A stretch of 64,000 nucleotides of DNA, from contig JAZQJI010000033.1 in the NCBI GenBank assembly GCA_045541475.1, forward strand, positions 1 to 64,000. The letters are read 5' to 3'. This document shows positions 1 to 7,527 of this stretch, one piece after another (within the stretch, counting starts at the first letter, position 1; each line of letters opens with the position of its first letter). Origin of the DNA: RGIG3077 sp045541475. GTDB taxonomy: Bacteria; Bacillota; Clostridia; Oscillospirales; Ruminococcaceae. The notes below the pieces were generated by a model. The model ran no database searches, was not told the origin of the DNA, and worked only from the letters and a program-made list of their open reading frames with translations. A program made the translations under genes and the position numbers.

Positions 1-46
1 TTTTCACTTTGTTTGAGCGGCAGCGGTAATGGGTGCATAATGTTTT

Positions 47-190
47 GTTTCTTTTCAAAAAGAAACGAACTCTTTCCCCACTTTCTGTTTCGGCACAGAA
101 AGTGGGTGCTCCAAAGCTACGGCAACGCCGTAGCGTGAGCAGATAAGCCGACTGCTGTCGGCAGAGAGCATTTGTCGGGTGCGCCCGACA
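47..190. repeat. Chain of five consecutive hairpins
   Basis: Five perfect inverted repeats follow one another: arms 47-55/58-66, 77-87/96-106 (CCCACTTTCTG with its complement), 117-123/127-133, 148-152/157-161 and 173-179/184-190. Loops are 2-8 nt. No open reading frame covers them. The modular arrangement suggests a dispersed non-coding repeat or a structured RNA rather than a simple terminator, since no T-run follows the stems. What it is cannot be settled from one copy. The rest of 1-436 outside this block shows only the palindrome at 343-356 and A+T-rich DNA. Confidence 0.6.
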
Positions 191-342
191 GCGCAATTCG
201 GGGCTTTGTTGACTCATTAATATTGTTTTGGCACGACCGTATATCGAAACACATTTCTTTAAGTAATTAGTAAGTGAAAAACGATAAAAAATTTCATTAT
301 TAATAATTTGGAATACATTTTCTTTCAAATAGTTATGATTTC

Positions 343-356
343 GTTGTAAATACAAC
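343..356. promoter_or_regulatory. Perfect palindrome upstream of the TIGR04076 gene
   Basis: GTTGTA-AA-TACAAC is a perfect 14-bp palindrome 80 bp before the first start codon. TATACT/TATAAT-like -10 sequences follow at 374-384, but no convincing -35 was found. It could be an operator for the two-gene unit downstream. The cognate regulator is unknown. Confidence 0.35.
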
Positions 357-436
357 CGATTTGTTTTGTATCTTATACTATAATCAATTCAGCAAGTAAA
401 ACTTGTTTATTCAAATAATTTGGGGAGAAAAAATCA

Positions 437-694
437 ATGAAACCAAAAATCACAATCACCCTGGTTGATAAAAAAGGCTGCTGCGCCTGCCACAGAGGAC
501 ATAAAATCGGCGATACCTTTGATTACGATACGGAACGAGGTAAACTCTGTCCCATGGCAATGCACGTTGCTTTTCCGTATATTGATATTCTGCGTTATGG
601 CGGAACGCCACCTACTGCACAAAACGGCGAAATCAGGTTTTGTTGTCCTGATAGCGATGTAATAAATATTTTTAAAATAGAAAAGGAGTTATGA
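437..694 (+). CDS. TIGR04076 family small cysteine-rich protein
   Basis: An 85-residue protein with the layout of the TIGR04076 family: an N-terminal strand, a C15-C16-x-C18-H19 motif followed by GHKIGD, a mid-protein C-P-M, and a late C-C-P. The family is of unknown function, is common in anaerobic Firmicutes, and often sits beside redox genes. A GGGGAG ribosome site lies at 421-426. The stop overlaps an in-frame ATG of the ferredoxin gene, so the two are co-transcribed and probably translationally coupled. The conserved cysteines suggest metal or Fe-S binding, but this is inference. Confidence 0.75.
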   Translation: MKPKITITLVDKKGCCACHRGHKIGDTFDYDTERGKLCPMAMHVAFPYIDILRYGGTPPTAQNGEIRFCCPDSDVINIFKIEKEL

Positions 695-696
695 AA

Positions 697-1395
697 ATGA
701 TAAGAAAAATCATCAAAATTGATGAAGATAAATGCATTGGCTGCGGTGCTTGCGCCGATGCCTGTCACGAAGGCGCAATCGAAATGATAAATGGCAAAGC
801 TAAGCTTACTCGTGAAGATTACTGCGACGGTTTGGGCGATTGCCTGCCCGCTTGCCCCACCGATGCAATATCTTTTGAAGAGCGTGAAGCACCCGCTTAT
901 GATGAAGCTGCCGTTCTTGCAGCAAAAAACAAAAAATCAGCTGCTAAGCTCCCCTGTGGATGCCCGGGTACACAATTAAAAGCAATCCACCGTCAAAGCA
1001 ATGCTTGCAGCATTCCTGCTGCAACCGCCGAAAGCCAACTTTCACAATGGCCCGTGCAGATTAAGCTTGTGCCCGTAAATGCACCGTATTTCGATGATGC
1101 AAACCTTCTTGTTGCCGCAGACTGCACAGCATACGCTTATGCTAATTTTCACGAGAAATTCATTCGTAACCACATTACGCTTATAGGTTGTCCCAAGCTT
1201 GATGATGGCGATTATACAGAAAAACTTACAGCAATAATAGCCAACAACAATATCAAAAGCGTTAAAGTTGTGCGAATGGAAGTGCCATGCTGTGGCGGTA
1301 TCGAAAACGCTGTAAAGCGTGCTTTAATGGCAAGCGGCAAGTTCATTCCGTGGCAAGTTGTAACCATCTCTACCGATGGCAGAATACTCGACTAA
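697..1395 (+). CDS. 4Fe-4S ferredoxin-domain protein
   Basis: A 232-residue iron-sulfur protein. The N-terminus has a classical cluster motif (CIGCGACADAC, about residues 11-21) followed by C-x-x-x-x-x-C-x-x-x-C-P, giving a two-cluster ferredoxin fold. The C-terminal half carries further cysteine motifs (CGCPG, GCPKLD, PCCGG) typical of Clostridial 4Fe-4S binding proteins of this length. ATG 697 is chosen over ATG 691 because AGGAG at 684-688 is 8 nt from 697 but only 2 nt from 691. It probably carries electrons for an unknown oxidoreductase. It forms an operon with the TIGR04076 gene and is followed by a terminator hairpin. Confidence 0.85.
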   Translation: MIRKIIKIDEDKCIGCGACADACHEGAIEMINGKAKLTREDYCDGLGDCLPACPTDAISFEEREAPAYDEAAVLAAKNKKSAAKLPCGCPGTQLKAIHRQSNACSIPAATAESQLSQWPVQIKLVPVNAPYFDDANLLVAADCTAYAYANFHEKFIRNHITLIGCPKLDDGDYTEKLTAIIANNNIKSVKVVRMEVPCCGGIENAVKRALMASGKFIPWQVVTISTDGRILD

Positions 1396-1415
1396 AAACT
1401 ACACAATAAATATCT

Positions 1416-1457
1416 AAGGCGGCCAAGCTTATGCTTTGACCGCCTATATTCTTTTTT
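1416..1457 (+). terminator. Rho-independent terminator of the ferredoxin operon
   Basis: A G+C-rich imperfect stem (GGCGGCCAAGC pairing with GCTTTGACCGCC) with a TTAT loop is followed by CTTTTTT. It lies just after the ferredoxin stop and faces the convergent frameshifted gene at 1468-1693. Confidence 0.8.
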
Positions 1458-1467
1458 CAGATTATTA

Positions 1468-1693
1468 TCATGTTGAAGATGCAATCCCCACCGCTAAAAA
1501 CAGCAAATAAATAAGTGCAACGTTAGCAAAAATCACACTGGAAATAGCGAGCATTGCTCTTTTTTTTGGCGCGCTTGTGTGCATCTTCCTTCGGCGTTTT
1601 CAAAAACTGCACCAAGGATATGACAAACCAAGCCCCAAGTGCCCAAAACGGCGCAAACAACCAAATAAGATATATCACATACATAAATCTCAT
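1468..1693 (-). pseudogene. Frameshifted small two-helix membrane protein
   Basis: Read on the minus strand from ATG 1693 (GGAG 7 nt upstream), the frame encodes a hydrophobic helix starting MRFMYVIYLIWLF, then a charged loop KTPKEDAHKRAKK. An A8 run (1560-1567) then shifts the frame. Counting seven A residues there instead restores a second hydrophobic helix (VIFANVALIYLLFLAVG) ending at TGA 1468-1470, giving 74 residues with two membrane segments and a basic loop. The span is 226 nt, one more than a whole number of codons. It may be a real inactivation, a homopolymer sequencing error, or slippage-dependent expression. The family is not recognised. Confidence 0.6.
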
Positions 1694-1763
1694 AAAGCAA
1701 CTCCACGCATCTATGTTCTCTGTTGATTATAACATTATTTTTTCACCTTTTCAAGATATACTA

Positions 1764-1792
1764 TTGCATTTTCATTAAAAATATGATATTAT
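1764..1792 (+). promoter_or_regulatory. Sigma-A promoter of the GH44 gene
   Basis: TTGCAT (1764-1769), 17-bp spacer, TATTAT (1787-1792), preceded by an extended -10 TG. Transcription should start near 1799, so the inverted repeat at 1811-1833 would be within the leader. Confidence 0.6.
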
Positions 1793-1810
1793 TATTAATA
1801 TTGATTATTG

Positions 1811-1833
1811 GCATTGTACTATCAATACAATGC
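1811..1833. promoter_or_regulatory. Inverted repeat in the GH44 leader
   Basis: GCATTGTA and TACAATGC form perfect 8-bp arms around a 7-nt spacer, between the predicted transcription start and the ribosome site of the GH44 gene. It could be an operator (for example a sugar-responsive repressor acting as a roadblock) or a leader hairpin. No T-run follows, so it is not a terminator. Confidence 0.45.
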
Positions 1834-1877
1834 AAACGAAAAAATGTACCAAATTAATTACAAGAAAGGCAAATCAA

Positions 1878-4058
1878 ATGAAAAAGAAAGTATTTGCTGC
1901 CGCAATGGCAGCTGTTACGCTTGGTACTGCTGTAATACCGTCATCATCGCTTATAAACACGCAGGCGGCAAACAGCTATGATTTAAGCGTAAACGTTAAT
2001 CTTTATGGAACGCAGAAATCCATAAGTCCGTATATCTACGGCATCAACGATGCAGGCTACCTTGATGATGTAACCGCAACCGCAGTACGTCAGGGCGGCA
2101 ACCGCTTCTCAGGCTATAACTGGGAAAACAACTATTCCAATGCGGGCGCCGATTGGCAGCACAGCTCCGATACCTATCTTACAACAGGTTACGACACAAC
2201 ACTTGCGCAAACGCCAGGTGCCTGCCCCATTCATCTCTCGCAGGATGCTGCTGCAAATAATGTAGATTATAAAGTAGCAACCATACAAATGGCAGGCTAC
2301 GTATCAGCAGATAGAAACGGCGCCGTTTCCGAATCCGAAGCTGCACCATCATCACGTTGGAAGCAGGTTGTTGCATCAAAGGGTTCAGCATTTTCACTCA
2401 CTCCCAACACATCGGATAATTACGTCTACATGGATGAGTATGTTAACTATTTGGTAGAAACTCTTGGCGATTCAACAACCCCAACGGGTATACAGGCGTA
2501 TAACCTTGATAACGAGCCCGGTCTTTGGTCCTCAACCCACCCCAGAATGCATTCAAGCAAAACTACTTGCGCAGAAATTGTATCAAAATCAACTGAATAT
2601 GCATCAGCAATTAAAGCTGTTGACCCCAATGCTGAAGTTTTTGGTCTGGCTCTTTTCGGTGTAGGCGCATATATGAGCTTATCCGATGCTCCCGATTGGT
2701 CCTCGTATTCTTCCCAGTACAATTGGTTTGTTTCATATTATCTTGATAAAATGCAGGACGCTGAAACTGCCGCAGGCAAACGCCTTATCGATGCAATCGA
2801 CCTGCACTATTATTCCGAAGATACAGGTCAGTGCCGTATAACAAACTGCACTGATAACAGCCACACATCATGTGTTCAGGCACGTGTTCAGGCTCCCCGC
2901 TCTTTGTACGATTCTACTTATATCGAAAACAGCTGGATAGGTCAGTGGTGCTCGCAGTACCTTCCCATTCTCCCCAACGTTAACGATTCTATAAACACCT
3001 ACTACCCCGGCACAAAGCTTGCTATGACTGAATACAACTTTGGTGGCGGCGACCACATCTCAGGTGCAATAGCTCAGGCAGATGCTCTCGGTGCATTTGC
3101 TTCAAACAATGTTTACATTGCAACTTTATGGCCCCTTACCAGCAATATCGAATATCAGCTTTCTGCTATCGACTTATACACCAACTACGATGGCAGCGGT
3201 TCTTCCTTTGGCGATACTCTCGTACAGTCTTCAACTTCTGATATATCTCTGGCTACATCTTACGCATCAATCAACGGCTCCGATGCTTCCAAAGTGACAA
3301 TGGTTCTTACAAACAAAAGCCTTGATAAGACTCAGAACGCAACAATTAACCTCTCTTCCGATGCTGATTATTCCGAAGCAACAGTTTATGGCATAACATC
3401 TGCTTCCAGCGAAATTCAGCTTCTTGATGAAATCAGCAATATCGAAGGCAACAGCTTTACTGTTGAAGTACCCGCACTTTCCGTTGTACAAATTGAAATC
3501 ACTGCCGATAGCTACACAATGCTCGGTGATGCTGATAATAACGGCACTGTTGATGTTGATGACGCACAGCTTATTAAGGAATACATCCACAGAGTTCCCG
3601 AAACAGTTGTATCATATCCTCACGCTGATTTGAACTCAAACGGTAAAGTTGAAATTATTGATTATCTCACCCTTGTACGCAGACTTAACGCTTACTATAT
3701 CCCCGAAGAAACCGACCAGCCTTTTGAAGAAATCAATACAGCTACATGGAAAATCAAAGACGGTATCGGCGGCAAAACGCTCACCTGCACATTTGTGGGC
3801 GAGCCCGGCTATAAAGCAAGCTTCGGCTACGGATACTGGGATGACACCGCAAGCGCATGGGTGCAGGATAGCACAACCAATCTCGGTAGTGCAACTTTCA
3901 ACAGCAATGGCTTGGCAAAGGTCAGCTTTGAAGTACCCGCTAACGCATTAAGCGTGCAGGTTCAGGTATATTATTACGCCTACTACGATCAATCAACAGA
4001 ACAAGATGTTGAATGTGATATATCAGGTGTTACATTACAAAGCGCAACAACGCATTAA
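1878..4058 (+). CDS. GH44 endoglucanase/xyloglucanase with dockerin
   Basis: A secreted enzyme of 726 residues. Start 1878 is chosen because GAAAGG at 1864-1869 is 8 nt upstream and the frame then opens with a signal peptide (MKKKVFAAAMAAVTLG, to about residue 31). The GH44 catalytic barrel shows the family motifs RQGGNR and YNWENNYSNAG, the acid/base Glu213 in NLDNEPGLW, and the nucleophile Glu385 in MTEYNFGG. A type-I-like dockerin with two calcium loops (GDADNNGTVD and DLNSNGKVE) follows at about 549-610, and a C-terminal beta-rich module with CBM-like appearance at about 626-726. The dockerin implies cellulosome assembly at the cell surface. GH44 enzymes cleave beta-1,4-glucan or xyloglucan chains. 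It is a single-gene unit with its own promoter and terminator. Confidence 0.92.
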   Translation: MKKKVFAAAMAAVTLGTAVIPSSSLINTQAANSYDLSVNVNLYGTQKSISPYIYGINDAGYLDDVTATAVRQGGNRFSGYNWENNYSNAGADWQHSSDTYLTTGYDTTLAQTPGACPIHLSQDAAANNVDYKVATIQMAGYVSADRNGAVSESEAAPSSRWKQVVASKGSAFSLTPNTSDNYVYMDEYVNYLVETLGDSTTPTGIQAYNLDNEPGLWSSTHPRMHSSKTTCAEIVSKSTEYASAIKAVDPNAEVFGLALFGVGAYMSLSDAPDWSSYSSQYNWFVSYYLDKMQDAETAAGKRLIDAIDLHYYSEDTGQCRITNCTDNSHTSCVQARVQAPRSLYDSTYIENSWIGQWCSQYLPILPNVNDSINTYYPGTKLAMTEYNFGGGDHISGAIAQADALGAFASNNVYIATLWPLTSNIEYQLSAIDLYTNYDGSGSSFGDTLVQSSTSDISLATSYASINGSDASKVTMVLTNKSLDKTQNATINLSSDADYSEATVYGITSASSEIQLLDEISNIEGNSFTVEVPALSVVQIEITADSYTMLGDADNNGTVDVDDAQLIKEYIHRVPETVVSYPHADLNSNGKVEIIDYLTLVRRLNAYYIPEETDQPFEEINTATWKIKDGIGGKTLTCTFVGEPGYKASFGYGYWDDTASAWVQDSTTNLGSATFNSNGLAKVSFEVPANALSVQVQVYYYAYYDQSTEQDVECDISGVTLQSATTH

Positions 4059-4074
4059 CATTTAAACTTATACA

Positions 4075-4113
4075 TAAAAAGCGGTTTTCCATTGCGGAAA
4101 GCTGCTTTTTTCT
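4075..4113 (+). terminator. Terminator of the GH44 gene
   Basis: AAAAAGCGGTTTTCC pairs imperfectly with GGAAAGCTGCTTTTTT around a short loop, directly after the GH44 stop codon. Confidence 0.8.
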
Positions 4114-4129
4114 TCAGTAAAGCGGTTAT

Positions 4130-4171
4130 AAAAAGCAAATCCGGAGAAGGTTAAATTTCTTCTCCGGATTT
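4130..4171 (-). terminator. Terminator of the alpha/beta hydrolase gene
   Basis: A perfect stem AATCCGGAGAAG/CTTCTCCGGATT (4138-4149/4159-4170) with a 9-nt loop. On the minus strand it is followed by TTTGCTTTTTA. It faces the GH44 terminator, so the two genes are insulated tail to tail. Confidence 0.8.
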
Positions 4172-4198
4172 GTTATTATCTCGTCGATAAATCGCAGT

Positions 4199-5302
4199 TT
4201 AGCCGTCCAGCTCATCAAGAAAACCTTTGATAATATCGCCACATTCTTCGGGCTTCTGCTCATAAATCATATGGTCACCTGCAAGACAAACAACTTTGCA
4301 GTTACCCATTTTTTCGGCGTACGGATAGATGGTTTCCTGCCTTGCGTTCTCATAAGTGCTAAGGATTTCCTCAAGCTTTGCATCATCATATTCCGTGCGT
4401 CTCAACTCCATGTCAAGATCGTTGATTTCAATCTGTCGGTTAATCCATTTGCTGTATTCAATCAGCTCTTCTTCCGTCTGAATACCCCAACTCGCACAGA
4501 TATACAGCTTTGGCACATCATTGGTGATAATGCCGTTAAACGCCGCCTGCGCATTCTCTGCAAGATTGCAGTCTTCAGAAACAGGAGCAAGGGAATCCAA
4601 AGTCATCAGCGTTAGCGCATCACCTAGATACTGTTCTTCCTCTGTATAATTATCGGGGTAATGATAGAAATAGTCCCTCAGCACATATCTGCTAAAGCCC
4701 AATTTCGCAAGCAAAGCCAAGAATTTGTCACCCAAGCCAATTTCATAAGCTTCCTCCTCGGCAAAGGCATCAGCGCTAAGCTGTGAGCCATCTACAAAGA
4801 CAACAGCTTCAATTTCTTCGGGATATTCACTCGCCCAATAATTTGCATACGCACCGCCGATTGAATGTGGCATAAGTATGTAGGGGGCTTCGATACCTGC
4901 ATTTTTCAATGCTTTTCTGTAATCCTCAACAATATATTCAAGCGTCATGTCGTTATCAGTATCATCGCTAAAGCCGTAGCCTGCACGGTCAATAAAAACC
5001 ACTTGATTGTCTTCTTCAAGGCACGCTGTCATTTGTCGGGCAGCAACGGCATAATCACCCATTCCAAGACCAGCAAGACCGACTATGGTATGCGCGCCAT
5101 TCTCATTTCCAAATTTTGCAACATTGAGAGAATATTCGCCGACAGATACGAGGTTGTAATAACCTTTTTCTTTCAAAAGCTCCAACTCCTGCTTTGTCTT
5201 CACACTATGAATGATGAAAGTTCCAAGCGTAAACAAAAGTAAAATCGCAAGCATAATCAGCAATATTCTGCCTACAATCTTCAGTGCTTTTTTCGTTGCC
5301 AT
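4199..5302 (-). CDS. Membrane-anchored alpha/beta hydrolase
   Basis: A 367-residue protein. ATG 5302 is preferred because a GGAGG lies a few bases upstream and an N-terminal membrane helix follows (about residues 10-31, RILLIMLAILLLFTLGTFII). The rest is an alpha/beta-hydrolase fold: an oxyanion-type segment VGLAGLGMGDY, the strand VVFIDRAGYGFS, a nucleophile elbow PHSIGG with Ser147 (the first Gly of the usual GxSxG is Pro), and a C-terminal catalytic His344 in AGDHMIYEQ. The catalytic domain would face outside. Substrate is unknown; the fold covers esterases, proline iminopeptidases and haloperoxidases. It has its own promoter and terminator. Confidence 0.8.
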   Translation of the reverse strand: MATKKALKIVGRILLIMLAILLLFTLGTFIIHSVKTKQELELLKEKGYYNLVSVGEYSLNVAKFGNENGAHTIVGLAGLGMGDYAVAARQMTACLEEDNQVVFIDRAGYGFSDDTDNDMTLEYIVEDYRKALKNAGIEAPYILMPHSIGGAYANYWASEYPEEIEAVVFVDGSQLSADAFAEEEAYEIGLGDKFLALLAKLGFSRYVLRDYFYHYPDNYTEEEQYLGDALTLMTLDSLAPVSEDCNLAENAQAAFNGIITNDVPKLYICASWGIQTEEELIEYSKWINRQIEINDLDMELRRTEYDDAKLEEILSTYENARQETIYPYAEKMGNCKVVCLAGDHMIYEQKPEECGDIIKGFLDELDG

Positions 5303-5309
5303 AAATCCT

Positions 5310-5317
5310 CCCCCCCC
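5310..5317 (-). repeat. G8 homopolymer next to the ribosome site
   Basis: On the coding (minus) strand, eight consecutive G residues run directly into the GGAGG of the alpha/beta hydrolase. Such tracts can change length by slippage and alter translation. Whether this one varies cannot be seen from one sequence. Confidence 0.5.
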
Positions 5318-5342
5318 AAAATTCTTATTTGCTACCGAATTA

Positions 5343-5371
5343 ATTATATCAAAGCTACCAAAAAAAGTCAA
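5343..5371 (-). promoter_or_regulatory. Sigma-A promoter of the alpha/beta hydrolase
   Basis: On the minus strand TTGACT (5371-5366), a 17-bp spacer and TATAAT (5348-5343), with TG one base before the -10. The predicted leader of about 35 nt contains the G8 tract. Confidence 0.8.
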
Positions 5372-5461
5372 TTACACAAGCAATGGAAAGCCGCTTTTTC
5401 TTATGCCTGCGCAGTTTTTCAGGCTTTGCCGCAAACGAAATAATATTTTTTTAATTTGTAC

Positions 5462-5511
5462 TTGACAACTGTATATATCCGTGCTATACTGTGTATATCG
5501 TATATATACAG
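5462..5511 (+). promoter_or_regulatory. Promoter and putative GntR operator
   Basis: A consensus-like promoter TTGACA (5462-5467), 17-bp spacer, TATACT (5485-5490). Three related half-sites overlap it: CTGTATATAT at 5469-5478, CTGTGTATAT at 5489-5498 and the inverted ATATATACAG at 5502-5511. The last two form a near-palindrome over the start site. GntR/YtrA regulators commonly repress their own operon from such sites, so autoregulation is inferred. Confidence 0.7.
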
Positions 5512-5529
5512 ATTTCACAGAGGTGCACT

Positions 5530-5913
5530 ATGGATATAATTTTAAGCAATTCATCTGATGAGCCTATTTATCAGCAAATAATCACGCAGATAAAATCGCA
5601 CATCATGAACGGCGAACTTACCGCAGGCGATGCTTTGCCTTCAATGCGTGCGCTTGCGCAACAGCTGCGAATAAGCGTAATAACAACAAAACGTGCTTAT
5701 GAAGAGCTTGAACGCGAAGGCTATATCGAAAACTTTGCAGGCAAGGGTTGCTTTGTAAAATCACAAAACACTGATTTTCTGCGTGAGCAAACACTGCGCC
5801 AAATAGAAGATCAGCTGACAAAAATTAGCACAAAAGCAAAATTATGCGGCATTTCTCTTGATGATATGAAAGAAATTCTCGATATTGTTTACGGAGGCGA
5901 TACGAATGAATAA
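5530..5913 (+). CDS. GntR-family (YtrA-type) transcriptional regulator
   Basis: A 127-residue DNA-binding protein. An N-terminal winged helix opens with the GntR signature EPIYQQIITQIKSHIMNGEL and continues with LPSMRALAQQLRIS and a wing ending GKGCFV. A short C-terminal helical tail, with no ligand-binding domain, is characteristic of the YtrA subfamily that controls adjacent ABC transporters. Start 5530 has AGAGGTG just upstream. The gene overlaps the ATPase gene by 8 bases and heads a five-gene operon. Confidence 0.9.
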   Translation: MDIILSNSSDEPIYQQIITQIKSHIMNGELTAGDALPSMRALAQQLRISVITTKRAYEELEREGYIENFAGKGCFVKSQNTDFLREQTLRQIEDQLTKISTKAKLCGISLDDMKEILDIVYGGDTNE

Positions 5914-6784
5914 TTACGAAAATGCAATCGAAATCAGCAATCTCACAAAAAAATATGATGGCTTCACGCTTGATAACATCAGCTTTGCAGTGCCTAAGGG
6001 CAGCATAATGGGCTTTATTGGTCAAAACGGCGCAGGAAAAACCACTACAATCAAAGCAATTCTCAATATAATCAAAGCCGATGGCGGCTCTGTCAAAATG
6101 CTTGGGCTTGATAATATCAAGGACGAATACGAAATCAAAGAAAACATCGCCGCCGTTTTTGACGAACTCCCCTTTCATGATGATTTTACGCCCAAAACCT
6201 TAAGCATAATGTTCAGTGGACTTTACTCAAATTGGAACGAACAGGAGTTTTTTGAGTATCTCGACCGCTTCTGCCTGCCTAAAAAGAAAAAACTCGGTAA
6301 ATTTTCAAAGGGCATGAAAATGAAACTGCAAATTGCCGCCGCACTGTCTCACGGTGCAAAACTGCTCGTCATGGACGAAGCCACCACAGGCCTTGACCCC
6401 GTTGTACGCAACGAAATCCTCGATATTTTCCGTGAATATCTGCAAGATGAAGAAAACAGCATCTTGATGTCATCGCACATCACAAGTGACCTTGAAAAAA
6501 TCGCTGATAGTGTAACTTTCATCGATAAAGGCAAACTGCTGCTAACAGGCTATAAAGATGATATTTTGGAAAGTCACGGCGTAATCAAGTGCACCAAAGC
6601 AGATTACAAAACAATTGACAAAACCGACTTTATCAGTGCCCGACTTAACGATTTTGGTGCTGAAGTTATGGTAGCCGACGTATATAACGCAAAGAAAAAA
6701 TACGCGCAATTAAATATCGATAAAACCACATTGGAAGAAATCATGCTGTTCTATGTCAACAAAGATAAAAAGGAGTGGTCGTAA
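5906..6784 (+). CDS. ABC transporter ATP-binding protein
   Basis: A 292-residue ATPase of the ABC-2 (drug/peptide/lipid exporter) type. Visible motifs are Walker A GQNGAGKTTT, an ABC signature degenerated to FSKGMKMKLQIA, Walker B LLVMDEATTGLDP, and the switch histidine in MSSHITSDLEKIAD. ATG 5906 is chosen because GGAGG at 5893-5897 is 8 nt upstream. The C-terminal 80 residues are the extension common to YtrB/BcrA-like ATPases. It should pair with the two permeases that follow. The substrate cannot be read from the sequence; cell-envelope stress or antimicrobial export is typical for YtrA-linked systems. Confidence 0.9.
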   Translation: MNNYENAIEISNLTKKYDGFTLDNISFAVPKGSIMGFIGQNGAGKTTTIKAILNIIKADGGSVKMLGLDNIKDEYEIKENIAAVFDELPFHDDFTPKTLSIMFSGLYSNWNEQEFFEYLDRFCLPKKKKLGKFSKGMKMKLQIAAALSHGAKLLVMDEATTGLDPVVRNEILDIFREYLQDEENSILMSSHITSDLEKIADSVTFIDKGKLLLTGYKDDILESHGVIKCTKADYKTIDKTDFISARLNDFGAEVMVADVYNAKKKYAQLNIDKTTLEEIMLFYVNKDKKEWS

Positions 6785-7527
6785 TGAAAAAAGCTTCATT
6801 TAAGGCACTGCTTTTTCGTGAACTTTTCCTCGGCAGAAAACAGCTGCAATCCGGCCTTATAATGTTTTTTGCCTGCTCAATATTCGGCATACTCATGTTA
6901 CTCAGCTTCGAAAAAGGTAACCTTGCGCTCATTCCAAAAGATTTGCGTAGCGATATAAAATCCGTGTGTCTGCCCATTATTCAGCTAATGCCCGTAATGG
7001 CGGCTGGCTACGGCTCTTCATTCGTATCCGAGTCCACTTCCCGAGATGAACTCAGCGCATGGTCAAAATTCCGCCGTACCACCCCCGTTACCCCTTGGCG
7101 CTTTGCACTATCCAGATATACAATATTGCTGATACTCAACCTCACAAGCGTTGCGCTGTCAATTGGCTACACAGCAATAGCCTGTCGCCTTGATAACACA
7201 AAACTTACAACCCAAAGCATTGCCTCAGTAATTGCAATACTGCTCTTCACATTCATTTTCGGGGTGCTGATGCAGATATTTATCATGCTGTTCCGCTCTG
7301 CCGATATTGCAGGCCTTGCTGTCACAGGCTTAACGATGATACCGATATTTTTTATCGGTTTCAAGCTCAACACCCCAAAATATGCAAATTTAAGCAACGA
7401 AGAGCTTTTTTCCATGCTCGGAGATTTCACAAATAAGCTTTTGCCGCTTGCCCCTTTTATTTTTATCATAGTTATGCTCTGCGGATACTTCGCAACCGCA
7501 ATGCTCTATAAAAGGAGGGAAAAATAA
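6784..7527 (+). CDS. ABC-2 type permease, first subunit
   Basis: A 247-residue integral membrane protein with about six hydrophobic segments, starting MKKASFKALLFRELFLGRK. The N-terminal cytoplasmic helix and later FRRTTPVTPWRFALSRY coupling segment are typical of ABC-2 permeases. ATG 6784 has AGGAG 8 nt upstream and overlaps the ATPase stop by one base. It should form a heterodimeric channel with the next gene product. Confidence 0.8.
   Translation: MKKASFKALLFRELFLGRKQLQSGLIMFFACSIFGILMLLSFEKGNLALIPKDLRSDIKSVCLPIIQLMPVMAAGYGSSFVSESTSRDELSAWSKFRRTTPVTPWRFALSRYTILLILNLTSVALSIGYTAIACRLDNTKLTTQSIASVIAILLFTFIFGVLMQIFIMLFRSADIAGLAVTGLTMIPIFFIGFKLNTPKYANLSNEELFSMLGDFTNKLLPLAPFIFIIVMLCGYFATAMLYKRREK

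Noticed and set aside
1554..1778. A 74-codon frame on the plus strand
   Set aside because: It is antisense to the frameshifted membrane gene, which has a good ribosome site and sensible membrane helices.
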